Positions 18,356 through 28,289 of a stretch of DNA of 64,000 bases are shown here, in pieces (positions within the stretch are counted from its first letter, which is position 1; every line of letters starts with the position of its first letter). The DNA comes from Staphylococcus sp. IVB6181 (GTDB lineage: Bacteria > Bacillota > Bacilli > Staphylococcales > Staphylococcaceae), in NCBI RefSeq assembly GCF_025561445.1, contig NZ_CP095096.1:1281822-1345821 (forward strand), in the 5' to 3' direction. A program made the position numbers and the translations under genes. Below the pieces are notes generated by a model. It did not search any database and was not told the DNA's origin. It worked only from the letters and a program-made list of their open reading frames with translations.

Positions 18356-18580
18356 AAATTAATAAGTTTTGGATAAGGAAAAGTAACTGATTTGATTGTT
18401 TTCAGAGAGCTGGTGGGTGCTGCGAACCAGTAACAACAAATAAGCGAATACACCTGCTGCCTTATATTTAAGTATCCAACGTTTGACTTGATGAACGTAT
18501 CATTAATGATAGAAACCTTTAAGTATGGTGGTACCGTGCAATAGATGCGCCCTTACAGTGAATGCTGTAAGGGTTTTTTT
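18356..18580 (+). promoter_or_regulatory. T-box riboswitch of tyrS
   Basis: The leader contains the T-box antiterminator sequence TGGTGGTACCGTGC (18526-18539), matching GGGTGGNACCGCG-type consensus. A terminator follows (CCCTTACAG at 18550-18558, CTGTAAGGG at 18565-18573, then T7). Upstream is a Stem I-like region (GAGCTGGTGGGTGCTGCGAA). A TAC tyrosine codon at 18449-18451, in GCGAATACACC, is a plausible specifier. Uncharged tRNA-Tyr pairing would stabilise the antiterminator and allow tyrS transcription. Confidence 0.92.
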
Positions 18581-18635
18581 ATTTCCTTAAATTCCAAAGC
18601 AAAATATTAACAACAATTCAGAGGAGGAACAATAG

Positions 18636-19898
<1,263 letters not shown>

Positions 19899-19913
19899 TT
19901 CAATAAACATTAA

Positions 19914-19965
19914 AAAATGCTTGTGCTAAGGAAAAGAATTCCAAAGCACAAGCATTTATTTTTTA
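19914..19965. terminator. Terminator between tyrS and htrA
   Basis: AAATGCTTGTGCT and AGCACAAGCATTT form a perfect 13-bp stem around a ~17-base loop, with T-rich sequence on both outward sides, so it suits both convergent genes. Confidence 0.9.
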
Positions 19966-19967
19966 TG

Positions 19968-21149
19968 TTATCTCTTACCTAAGTGAACAGAAACTTCTTT
20001 TTCTTTGCCATCGCGAATGACTTTGACTTTCAATGTTTCACCTGGTTTTTTATTGGAGTAAAGATAAGATCTTAATTCAGAGTCATCTTTCGCTTTTTGT
20101 CCGTCTGCTTCAATGATAATATCGCCTTCTTGTAGTGCACTATCACTTTGCGCTTTTGCGACGTACACACCATCATTACGGTCTGTATGCAATTCTTTCT
20201 TATAGCGCTCAGGAATATCACTTAAATTGATTGTGCCGATACCGATAGAAGGGCGTTCGACTTTACCATTTTTTACAAGCTGTTCGATGATAATCTTCGC
20301 TTCGTTGCTTGGTATTGCAAAACCGATACCTTCAACTTGAGGCATTGAAATCTTCATAGAGTTGATACCTACTAGATCGCCGTTCAAGTTGACTAAAGCA
20401 CCGCCGGAGTTGCCGGGGTTGATTGCCGCATCCGTTTGCAGCACAGACACTTTATTTGAGCCGGCTGAAGTTTGTGTATCAATGGTTCTTTCGTTTGCTG
20501 AAATAATACCTGATGTCACAGTATTAGCGAACTCTAAGCCTAATGGATTACCGAACGCAAATACACTGTCGCCGGTTTTGACTTTTGCAGAATCCGCAAA
20601 TTGAATCGCTTTGATACCAGGCGCATTTTCAATTTTCAATACGGCTATATCTGTTAAAGCATCTTTACCGACAAGTTCTGCTTTTACTTGTTTCGTATCA
20701 TGTAATTGGACTTTGATTTCACTCGCACCGTCTACAACGTGGTTATTTGTAACAATATAAGCATTGCCGCCGGATTTTTGATAAATCACACCAGAACCGA
20801 TACCCGCTTCTTGCGACTTTCCAGCATTGCCGCTGAAGAAATCTTCTAAGCTTTGTGCCTTTTGCATATTGATAACACCCACAATAGAAGGTGAGACATC
20901 TGTAATCATTTGATTGACAGATTTATATTTTGAACTTTTGCCATCTAAGACATTGCCGCCTTTGCTGTCTTTAGCTTGCTGTACTGTGGCACCGTCATTA
21001 GATTGCTCTACCAACTTGCCGATACCTAATACAAGCAGCCCGCCGATAATACCAGCAAGCAGGGCAAGTAAAATGACGCGCAGCCAAGGGAATGACCTTC
21101 TAGGCGGCTGTTGACGTCGTTCTTGATTTTCATTATAGTATTCAGTCAT
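19968..21149 (-). CDS. htrA: HtrA-like membrane-anchored serine protease
   Basis: 393 residues from the ATG at 21149, chosen for the GGAGGAATTC site next to it; a frame extending to 21212 lacks one. A hydrophilic N-terminus is followed by a membrane anchor (about 24-45). The trypsin-like domain carries His137 (TNNHVVD), Asp167 (LTDIAVLK) and Ser248 (NPGNSGGALV). A single PDZ domain lies at the C-terminus. It acts outside the membrane in folding control and degradation of damaged proteins. It resembles the shorter of the two staphylococcal HtrA paralogues, which from memory lies at this position in S. aureus. It is divergent from the acyltransferase gene. Confidence 0.93.
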   Translation of the reverse strand: MTEYYNENQERRQQPPRRSFPWLRVILLALLAGIIGGLLVLGIGKLVEQSNDGATVQQAKDSKGGNVLDGKSSKYKSVNQMITDVSPSIVGVINMQKAQSLEDFFSGNAGKSQEAGIGSGVIYQKSGGNAYIVTNNHVVDGASEIKVQLHDTKQVKAELVGKDALTDIAVLKIENAPGIKAIQFADSAKVKTGDSVFAFGNPLGLEFANTVTSGIISANERTIDTQTSAGSNKVSVLQTDAAINPGNSGGALVNLNGDLVGINSMKISMPQVEGIGFAIPSNEAKIIIEQLVKNGKVERPSIGIGTINLSDIPERYKKELHTDRNDGVYVAKAQSDSALQEGDIIIEADGQKAKDDSELRSYLYSNKKPGETLKVKVIRDGKEKEVSVHLGKR

Positions 21150-21348
21150 TGAATTCCTCCCAGAATGTTTCTTTCTATTATTATCATATGTTTTGTTAAT
21201 ATTTTCTAGCATTTTGCTATGTATGCAATATAAAACATAACAAAATCTGAACTGTCTGACATATATAATGCACTGAAATAGGCTTGTTGACAGAGGTTGG
21301 AAGTGATAAACTTTGGATAGTTAAATAAACAATTGAGTAGGTGACCCA

Positions 21349-21960
21349 ATGTATAAATTTATCAGTAGTATTCTATACGGAATCATTGTAAAGCTGAGTC
21401 ATTCGCTTAAGGTATACGGTAAAGAAAATGTACCGCAGCTTAATCGTTATGTCGTGACATGCAACCATGAGAGTTACAACGAAGTTATAATGCTTGGCAT
21501 GGCAATGTATCCTAACCAAATTCATTATATGGCTAAAAAAGAATTGTTCTATAATAAAGCGTTCGGCAGCTTTCTAAAATCATTAAATGCCTTTCCGGTT
21601 GATCGTGAAAACCCAGGTCCGAGTACGATTAAAACACCGGTGAATTTATTGAAGAAAAACAAAACAATTGGCATGTTCCCAGCAGGGCATCGTACTGCAG
21701 AAGAAACACCTTTGAAACGCGGTGCAGCAACGATTGCAATGATGGCAAAAGTACCGATTGTACCAGCTGCTTATGAAGGACCAGACAAAATTTTAGGTAT
21801 GGTAACTGGAAAAGCGAAAATTATCTTCGGCGAACCGATTGATACTGCCGCTTTACCTGAACATTTGAAAAAACGTCATGAAAAAGTTGATTATATTACG
21901 CAAGAGCTTACAAAACGCACAAGAGCACTTCAAGAAGAATTAAAGCATTTGCCTAAGTAA
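21349..21960 (+). CDS. PlsC-like 1-acylglycerol-3-phosphate acyltransferase family protein
   Basis: 203 residues; GTAGGTGACC precedes the ATG. The fold and block spacing match PlsC/LPLAT, but key motifs differ. Block I reads NHESYNE (His40, Glu45), a His-X4-Glu where His-X4-Asp is usual, and block III reads FPAGHRT instead of FPEGTRS. A hydrophobic N-terminal segment (about 4-20) suggests membrane association. If active it would transfer an acyl group to a lysophospholipid; given the changed motifs the acceptor may differ. It stands alone between divergent htrA and its own terminator. Confidence 0.8.
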   Translation: MYKFISSILYGIIVKLSHSLKVYGKENVPQLNRYVVTCNHESYNEVIMLGMAMYPNQIHYMAKKELFYNKAFGSFLKSLNAFPVDRENPGPSTIKTPVNLLKKNKTIGMFPAGHRTAEETPLKRGAATIAMMAKVPIVPAAYEGPDKILGMVTGKAKIIFGEPIDTAALPEHLKKRHEKVDYITQELTKRTRALQEELKHLPK

Positions 21961-21983
21961 TGTACGGAGATAAAGTGAGATGA

Positions 21984-22025
21984 AATAAAGAGAAACCATA
22001 AAGTCATCTGGCTTTATCTCTTTTT
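21984..22025 (+). terminator. Terminator after the acyltransferase gene
   Basis: AAAGAGA and ATAAAG pair with CTTTAT and TCTCTTT across a small bulge, followed by TTTTT. Confidence 0.7.
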
Positions 22026-22070
22026 CATGCCGTTATTTATAGATCCATAGAGAGAAAGAAGGATAAGCAT

Positions 22071-23540
22071 ATGTATAACTTTTTACAACGCTTAGGGCGT
22101 TCTTTAATGCTGCCGGTTGCTGTATTGCCAGCAGCTGCCATTATTATCGGAATTGCTAACGTCTTAAAAGCAATGAATACAGCACCGACTGTGGCAGAGT
22201 TCATTTTCCAATGCGGTTTGGCTGTTTTAGAACAGCTCGGTTTACTCTTTGCTATCGGTGTTGCTTTAGGGATGGCGAAGAAGAATGACGGTTCTGTTGC
22301 TTTAGCAGCAGTTGTCGGCTACTTTGTCGTAACATCAGTATTAAAACCAGAAAAGCTTGCAGGTATACTGCGTATCAAAAAGGATGCAATCAACATCGGT
22401 TTTGATCAAATGAATAACCAAAACGTATTTGTCGGTTTATTAATCGGTTTAATTGCAGCATTCTGTTATAACAAATTCAGTGCTACAGAATTGCCGACTG
22501 CATTATCGTTCTTCAGCGGTAAGCGTTTAGTTCCGATTATGACAGCATTTTTATCAGTATTGTTGTCTCTTGTTTTATTTTTCGTATGGCCATTCGTTTA
22601 TGATGGCATTGTAGCTTTCGGTAAATGGATTATTAATTTTGGTCCATTTGGAGCCTTTTTATATGGTGTATTTAATCGTTTGCTGATTCCAACAGGTTTG
22701 CATCACGCATTAAATGCTGTCTTTTGGTTTGATTTAGGAGGTATAAATGATATCGCTAAATTCCAGTCAGGCGATGGTGCTATTAAAGGCATTACAGGCC
22801 GTTACATGGCAGGATTCTTTTCGGTCATGATGTTTGGTGTACCGGCAGCAGCCTTGGCTATGTATCAAACAGCTGTTTCTAAACAAAAGAAACGTGTAGC
22901 TGGTTTAATGTTAGCAGGCTCAATTTCAGCATTCTTTGTAGGTGTGACTGAGCCGATTGAATTTGCCTTTATGTTTGCGGCACCAGTATTATTTGTGATT
23001 CATGCCTTATTGACAGGTTTATCACTCTTTATTGCAGCATTATTCCATTGGACAGCAGGGTTCTCATTTAGTGCAGGACTGATTGATTTCCTATTATCAC
23101 TCGTCAATCCTGTGTCGAATTATCCGTTGATGTTAATGGTTCAAGGAATCGTGTTCTTTGTGATTTACTATGTAGTCTTCAGAGCTGCGATTCAAATCTT
23201 TAACTTGAATACACCAGGCCGCGGTGATGAAGAAATTACAGACCCAGTTGCAGATCCTTCTGAATCTGATGAGAATTCAGAGAAACCGGCAGGAAAGTAT
23301 TCTGCAATGTCTGCACAAATTATTGATGGGTTAGGCGGAAAAGAAAATATTACTACGTTAACCAATTGTGCAACAAGACTTCGATTAGAAGTGGATGACA
23401 TTGAAAAGCTGAATAAGAATCAAATCAAGCAAGCAGGCGCAGCTGGTGTAACTACGAGCGGTAAACATAATGTCCAAGTTATTATAGGGACACATGTGCA
23501 ACAAGTTGCGGATGAAGTAGAGAAACAAATGGAGTCATGA
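22071..23540 (+). CDS. nagE: PTS N-acetylglucosamine transporter, EIICB
   Basis: 489 residues with AGAAAGAAGGA before the ATG. Residues 1-~375 form the multi-spanning EIIC channel of the glucose/GlcNAc class (GRSLMLPVAVLPAAA, LLIPTGLHHALNAVFWF, GVTEPIEFAFMFAAP). After an acidic linker, residues ~405-489 form EIIB with the phosphocysteine motif LTNCATRLR (Cys433). No EIIA domain is fused, as in other staphylococcal NagE-type proteins, so the general EIIA-Glc must donate phosphate. GlcNAc is the most likely sugar; glucosamine or glucose cannot be excluded. Confidence 0.88.
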   Translation: MYNFLQRLGRSLMLPVAVLPAAAIIIGIANVLKAMNTAPTVAEFIFQCGLAVLEQLGLLFAIGVALGMAKKNDGSVALAAVVGYFVVTSVLKPEKLAGILRIKKDAINIGFDQMNNQNVFVGLLIGLIAAFCYNKFSATELPTALSFFSGKRLVPIMTAFLSVLLSLVLFFVWPFVYDGIVAFGKWIINFGPFGAFLYGVFNRLLIPTGLHHALNAVFWFDLGGINDIAKFQSGDGAIKGITGRYMAGFFSVMMFGVPAAALAMYQTAVSKQKKRVAGLMLAGSISAFFVGVTEPIEFAFMFAAPVLFVIHALLTGLSLFIAALFHWTAGFSFSAGLIDFLLSLVNPVSNYPLMLMVQGIVFFVIYYVVFRAAIQIFNLNTPGRGDEEITDPVADPSESDENSEKPAGKYSAMSAQIIDGLGGKENITTLTNCATRLRLEVDDIEKLNKNQIKQAGAAGVTTSGKHNVQVIIGTHVQQVADEVEKQMES

Positions 23541-23552
23541 TAAACTTAAAGG

Positions 23553-23590
23553 GCGGAAGCATTCTTTAGAGTGTGCTTTCGCTCTATTGC
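23553..23590 (+). terminator. Probable terminator after nagE
   Basis: GCGGAAGCA (23553-23561) pairs with TGCTTTCGC (23574-23582) with one mismatch. Only a weak T-rich tail follows. Confidence 0.6.
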
Positions 23591-23615
23591 TTATTTGTGT
23601 ATAAATTTGTATAAT
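23587..23615 (+). promoter_or_regulatory. Promoter of the HAD hydrolase gene
   Basis: TTGCTT (23587-23592), a 17-base spacer and TATAAT (23610-23615), 36 bases before the ATG. Confidence 0.65.
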
Positions 23616-23651
23616 ATTAATTATTCTGAATTTTCCGAAGTAGGTGGAGAA

Positions 23652-24773
23652 ATGAAAGCAGTATTATTTGATGTTGATGGTGTATTTTTAAGTGAAGAAA
23701 GATGTTTTGACGTATCTGCTTTGACTGTCTATGAAATGTTGATGAGCCAGCATTTCTTGAAGTTGATGCCGTCAGTTAAATTCAACACGATTAATGACAG
23801 TGAAATTAATCTTATTCGTCAAGTTGTGTTTGAACAAGATCAGATTTTGAATGCGATGAAGTCGCGCGGTTTGAATTCCAACTGGGATATGTTGTTTATT
23901 GTGTTATCAATCCATTTGATTGATTTGCTTAAAACACTCTCAGCAGAAGACAGAGAAGCATTTTTAACAGCACATCCTTTTACAGATGTCACGCTTCAAG
24001 AGGTTGGAGATTTAGTTTCAAAACAGCAAGTTGATTTTATCAAGCCGCTGCATTTTATTGAAAATGCGGAATCTGGTAAAACTCAAATTTATCGTGATTT
24101 GCGCAATTATGCGGCAGAACAGCTAGATACAGAACATACAGAGCTGTTTGAAATCCGCAGTCCTTTATGGGAAATTTCACAAGAGGTCTTCCAAGAATGG
24201 TATTTAGGCCATCGTTTATATCGCAAAGTGGAAGAAAAAACACCGAGAAGTGATTTTAAAACAGGCTATATATATCAAGAAGAAGAGTTGGCTGATGCTA
24301 AAGAAATTCAAGGCTTGCTGAAAGATTTAGAAGAAGCGGGTTATAAACTAGCAGTAGCTACTGGCCGCCCTAGAACAGAAACACTCGTACCGTTTGAAGA
24401 CAAGGGCTTCTTAAAGTACTTTGATGAATCGCATATCGTGTCAGCTTCTGAAGTATTGAAAGCTGAAGAACAGTTCCCTGAATTAAAACCTTTAGGCAAA
24501 CCGAATCCGTTTTGCTATATTGCAGCATACAACGGTAATCAGCTAGACCAGTACCAAAACTATGCACAGCAGCAAGATCAAGTATTCCGAGATGAAGAGA
24601 TATACATAGTAGGAGATTCTCTCGCAGACTTATTCAGTGCAGAAACAACAGGTGCTACATTTATCGGTACGCTGACAGGTTTAAAAGGGAAAGCAGCGCA
24701 ATCAGAACTTGAAGCGCATCATGCAGATTGTATTGTTGATAATGTCTTAGATATTCGTAAAATCTTATTATAA
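23652..24773 (+). CDS. HAD superfamily hydrolase with large helical insert
   Basis: 373 residues from the ATG at 23652 (AGGTGGAG upstream); a frame beginning at 23571 would cover the promoter and is rejected. HAD motifs are FDVDGVF (nucleophile Asp8 and acid Asp10), VATGRPRTET (Thr motif near 237) and VGDSLADL (metal-binding Asp near 320). About 200 residues between motifs I and II form a large helical cap, unusually big for a phosphatase. The family dephosphorylates small metabolites; the substrate here is not predictable. It converges on serA with a shared terminator. Confidence 0.8.
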   Translation: MKAVLFDVDGVFLSEERCFDVSALTVYEMLMSQHFLKLMPSVKFNTINDSEINLIRQVVFEQDQILNAMKSRGLNSNWDMLFIVLSIHLIDLLKTLSAEDREAFLTAHPFTDVTLQEVGDLVSKQQVDFIKPLHFIENAESGKTQIYRDLRNYAAEQLDTEHTELFEIRSPLWEISQEVFQEWYLGHRLYRKVEEKTPRSDFKTGYIYQEEELADAKEIQGLLKDLEEAGYKLAVATGRPRTETLVPFEDKGFLKYFDESHIVSASEVLKAEEQFPELKPLGKPNPFCYIAAYNGNQLDQYQNYAQQQDQVFRDEEIYIVGDSLADLFSAETTGATFIGTLTGLKGKAAQSELEAHHADCIVDNVLDIRKILL

Positions 24774-24791
24774 AATACACCAAAATAAAAC

Positions 24792-24836
24792 GACCAGCAA
24801 ACTTAGATATCAGAATCTGAGTCAGCTGGTCTTTAT
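24792..24836. terminator. Terminator between the HAD gene and serA
   Basis: GACCAGC (24792-24798) pairs with GCTGGTC (24825-24831), with an inner AGAT/ATCT-type stem. T-rich sequence lies on the plus side and AAAACAAAA-type sequence on the other. Confidence 0.8.
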
Positions 24837-24857
24837 TTATGTGTTGCCTTTATAATT

Positions 24858-26450
24858 TTATTTGTTTAAGTCAACGAATTGAATAGATTCAAATCCATCG
24901 ATTTTGTATAGTGCATCAATAACTTCTTCTGAGGCAGGCATATCTACAGAGATAATCATCATTGCATTACCGCCTTGAGTTGTACGGCCTAAGTGCATTG
25001 AGGCAATGTTAATATCATATTCGCCTAAGATTTGACCTGTACGTCCTACAATACCAGGACGGTCTTGGTGATGGATAACAAGTTGATATTTTTCAGGTTT
25101 GAAATCAACAGGGTAGTCATTGATTTGAACAATACGCGCACCATAACCGTTTAAGACAGTTGCACCGACAGTAACTTTACGATCTCTGTTGACCATTGTT
25201 AATTCAATGTAGTTGCTGAAAGAACGAGGCTTCGCATCTTTTTCAACATTGTAAACTACATTTTGTTCGTTAAGAAGGAAGAGGGCATTGACTAAGTTGA
25301 CACGATCGCCTAAGTCTTGAGATAAAATACCTTTAGCGATTGTACGTGTCAAAATGTTGGTATCTTCTTTAACCAATTCCCCGCTGAATTTGATTTTTAA
25401 TTCACGCGGTGCTTTGCCTAATAATTGAATACATACTTTGCCGACCATGTCGCAAAGGTTCAAGTATTCTTGAAGTTCTTCCGCTTCTTCTCCAAAAATC
25501 ATTTTCGGTGCATTGACAGCATGGCGCACATTGCCGGTATGGAAGAATTCTTCAATTTCATTCGAAACGGATACGGCTACTTTTTCTTGTGCTTCAACAG
25601 TAGATGCACCTAAGTGCGGTGTCACAACGATTTTATCGTGTTTTGTCAAAGGTGAATCTGTAGCAGGTTCATTTTCGAATACATCAATTGCTGCACGTGC
25701 AATCAAACCTTTATCTAATGCTTCAATCAAGGCTTCTTCATCAATGATACCTCCGCGTGCTACGTTGATAATTTGAAGGTTAGGTTTAGCTTGAGCAAAG
25801 AATTCTTTGCCGATCATACCTTTTGTTTTCGGTGTTAACGGTGTATGCACAGTCACGAAGTCTGCATTTTGTGCGATTTCTTCTACTGTTGCACGTTCAA
25901 TATCTAATTCTTTTGCTTTTTCAGCTGTTAAATAAGGGTCAAAAGCAATGATTTTCATACCGAAACTTTTGGCGCGTTTAGCTACACCTAAACCGATACG
26001 TCCTGTACCGATGATACCTAATGTTTTATGGTATAATTCTGTACCTTTGAATGATGAGCGGTTCCATTTGCCTGCTTTAAGTGATTGGTTGGCATCTGGA
26101 ATTTGACGTGCCATAGCTAAAATCATAGCCATGGAGTGTTCTGTTGCTGAAATGGTGTTGCCGTCAGGGGCATTGATTACTAACACACCGCGTTTTGTGG
26201 CTGCGTCGCGATCAATATTGTCTACGCCGACACCGGCGCGTGCAATAATTTTCAAGTTGTCAGCCGCTTCAATGACTTCAGGCGTTACTTGCGTTTGGCT
26301 TCGTACAATAAGTCCATCATAGTCTTTGATTTTATCGATTAAAGCTTCAGGTGAAAGTCCTGTATCAATATCGACTTCAAAGTCTGGGTCATCTAAAAGT
26401 GTTTGCAAACCGTCTTTTGCGATTGGATCTGATACTAGAATTTTATACAT
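24858..26450 (-). CDS. serA: D-3-phosphoglycerate dehydrogenase
   Basis: 530 residues. It oxidises 3-phosphoglycerate to 3-phosphohydroxypyruvate, the first step of serine synthesis. The N-terminal substrate/NAD domains carry the Rossmann motif [20 protein letters not shown] and the [13 protein letters not shown] and TPHLGAST segments with the catalytic His. An ASB-type intervening domain follows, then a C-terminal ACT domain ([19 protein letters not shown]) for regulation. Length is typical of the long type I form. Its start overlaps the end of the upstream aminotransferase gene by 8 bases, so the pair is one operon. Confidence 0.96.
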   Translation of the reverse strand: MYKILVSDPIAKDGLQTLLDDPDFEVDIDTGLSPEALIDKIKDYDGLIVRSQTQVTPEVIEAADNLKIIARAGVGVDNIDRDAATKRGVLVINAPDGNTISATEHSMAMILAMARQIPDANQSLKAGKWNRSSFKGTELYHKTLGIIGTGRIGLGVAKRAKSFGMKIIAFDPYLTAEKAKELDIERATVEEIAQNADFVTVHTPLTPKTKGMIGKEFFAQAKPNLQIINVARGGIIDEEALIEALDKGLIARAAIDVFENEPATDSPLTKHDKIVVTPHLGASTVEAQEKVAVSVSNEIEEFFHTGNVRHAVNAPKMIFGEEAEELQEYLNLCDMVGKVCIQLLGKAPRELKIKFSGELVKEDTNILTRTIAKGILSQDLGDRVNLVNALFLLNEQNVVYNVEKDAKPRSFSNYIELTMVNRDRKVTVGATVLNGYGARIVQINDYPVDFKPEKYQLVIHHQDRPGIVGRTGQILGEYDINIASMHLGRTTQGGNAMMIISVDMPASEEVIDALYKIDGFESIQFVDLNK

Positions 26451-27600
26451 ATGCTTTTACCACCTCTAAGTATGCTGTAGTTCCTTTTCCGACATATGAT
26501 TCGTGACGTAATTCAGAAAGGATAATTTCAAGTGCGCTGACACATTGTAAAATATCAGCTGTATCGATTTGTCCTAAATGACCGATACGAAGGATTTGGC
26601 CTTTTAATTTACCTTGTCCGCCGGCGATTGTGATGTTGAAGCGGTTAAGTAATTCATTTTTGATTGTTGAAACTTCAGTAGGTGAAGTCGGTACAAATGC
26701 TGTTACTGTAGGAGATGCATATTCGTCTTCAACAAGTAAAGGCAAGTCTAAAGCTTTTAATGCAGCTCTTAAACCGTCTCTGATAACATAATGACGTTGA
26801 ATTACATTCTCAAAACCTTGTTCAGCAACAAAATCTGCATACGCAGCAACGCCTTTATAAAGGCTGACATTCGGTGTGAATGGTGTTGAATTGTTTTCTG
26901 CTGAAGCAATGTATTTATTGAAGTCTAAATAGAAACGCGGTGTTTCGACTTCAGCAAAACGTGCTTTAGCACGGTCTGAATACGCTGCAAATGCCAATCC
27001 TGGCGGCAGCATAATTGCTTTTTGGCTTCCTGAAACCAATACATCGATATGATCGCGTTCTAAGTCAGCATCTACAGCACCGACACAACTTACGCCGTCA
27101 ACGACAAAATAAGTTTCCGGATAATTTTCGTGCAATGCATGACCTAATTCATGAATAGGGTGGAGTACAGATGTAGATGTTTCGCAATATTGACTATAAA
27201 CTGCAGTTACTTGTTCTGGCAGTGATTTTAAGAAATCAATAAAGGCATTCACATCAACTGCTTCTCCCCACGGGACATCAAAGACATGAACGTTGTGGAA
27301 GTATGTTTGAGCAATTTGTTTGTAGCGGTTGCCGAACGCTCCTGAAACAATGACAGCCACATGGTCATCTGGATTTAAGATATTGACCATACTTGCTTCA
27401 AGTGCGCTTGTACCGCTGGATGTAAAGATCATGACTTCGTTTTTGGAACCGAATACAGGTTGCAGCCCTTTATAAGCTTTTTCAGCAATAGCTTCAAATT
27501 CTTTTGTGCGGTGACCAATCATCGGTTCTTGAATGACGCGTTGAATGCGTTCAGGAATTGGAGTTGGTCCGGGTGTTAATAACAATGGATGATGATACAT
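26443..27600 (-). CDS. Class V aminotransferase (alanine-glyoxylate / serine-pyruvate type)
   Basis: 385 residues. Fold-type I PLP enzyme with the lysine in VSGSQKAIMLPPG (Lys194), an N-terminal LLTPGPTPIPERI and the FVVDGVSCVGA segment that holds the PLP Asp. It belongs to the alanine-glyoxylate/serine-pyruvate aminotransferase group (PucG/AGXT-like), not canonical SerC. Operon coupling to serA suggests a role in serine metabolism, either as the phosphoserine-aminotransferase substitute or in serine-glyoxylate exchange; staphylococci have no obvious classical SerC in my recollection. Codon use is normal. GGGGGAAAT precedes the start. Confidence 0.85.
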   Translation of the reverse strand: MYHHPLLLTPGPTPIPERIQRVIQEPMIGHRTKEFEAIAEKAYKGLQPVFGSKNEVMIFTSSGTSALEASMVNILNPDDHVAVIVSGAFGNRYKQIAQTYFHNVHVFDVPWGEAVDVNAFIDFLKSLPEQVTAVYSQYCETSTSVLHPIHELGHALHENYPETYFVVDGVSCVGAVDADLERDHIDVLVSGSQKAIMLPPGLAFAAYSDRAKARFAEVETPRFYLDFNKYIASAENNSTPFTPNVSLYKGVAAYADFVAEQGFENVIQRHYVIRDGLRAALKALDLPLLVEDEYASPTVTAFVPTSPTEVSTIKNELLNRFNITIAGGQGKLKGQILRIGHLGQIDTADILQCVSALEIILSELRHESYVGKGTTAYLEVVKAYV

Positions 27601-27737
27601 ATAGATTTCCCCCTAACGTAAGATTTCTTAATTTTATCAAATATTCTGAAAATAAGAAAGGGTATTTCAGTGTTATTTCACTGATTTTACGATAATTTAA
27701 CAAAATATATGAATTGTAAGCGTTTTTAAAGAAAAAA

Positions 27738-27772
27738 TACTAAAAATAATTACCCAACTCAAAAAGTTGGGT
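27738..27772 (-). terminator. Terminator after the OsmC gene
   Basis: ACCCAACT (27752-27759) and AGTTGGGT (27765-27772) form a perfect stem. Read on the minus strand it is followed by ATTATTTTTAG. Confidence 0.85.
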
Positions 27773-27778
27773 AGAAGA

Positions 27779-28219
27779 TTATAAAATGTATGGTTCAATC
27801 TTGATGTCGACATTACCGCGAATAGAGTTAGAAATCATGCAATTGTTATCTGCGATTTTTAAAAGTTTATCTAATCTCTTTTCAAGCGCTTCTTTTTGTG
27901 ACGCTTCTACTGAGATTTTAGGTTGATGTTTGATTTGCTCCATTTTAAATTTACCATTGGTTAAAGAGGCTGTTCCAACCGATTCCTGATTAATAGAAAT
28001 GTCGTTGAAATGCGCACGTTCAAGCGTAGCAGCAAGCGAAATAATATAACAAGATGAAGCTGCCGCTACCAGCATTTCATCTGGGTTGGTTCCTTCTCCG
28101 ACACCGCCGAGCGATGATGGAATAGAAATAGATTCATTAATCACATCGCCTTTAGCAAGTCCGACTTCATCTCTGCCGCCGCTCCATTGCGTCGTAACTA
28201 TAAAATCGTGGTTTGTCAT
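27779..28219 (-). CDS. OsmC/Ohr family peroxidase-like protein
   Basis: 146 residues from the ATG at 28219, supported by GGAGGTCAAAG just upstream; the longer frame to 28327 overlaps the divergent gene. The two family cysteines are present, Cys57 in AASSCYIIS and Cys127 in NNCMISNSI. Such proteins reduce organic hydroperoxides with dithiol (lipoyl) partners. The sequence is closer to the YhfA/SACOL-type OsmC branch than to Ohr, so exact substrate is open. It is divergent from the glycerophosphodiesterase gene, with only 70 bases between starts. Confidence 0.85.
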   Translation of the reverse strand: MTNHDFIVTTQWSGGRDEVGLAKGDVINESISIPSSLGGVGEGTNPDEMLVAAASSCYIISLAATLERAHFNDISINQESVGTASLTNGKFKMEQIKHQPKISVEASQKEALEKRLDKLLKIADNNCMISNSIRGNVDIKIEPYIL

Positions 28220-28289
28220 ATTTCTTTGACCTCCGTTTTGAATATGATAGATTAATTCTGAAACTAAAAATTGATAAAGGGTGAATACC

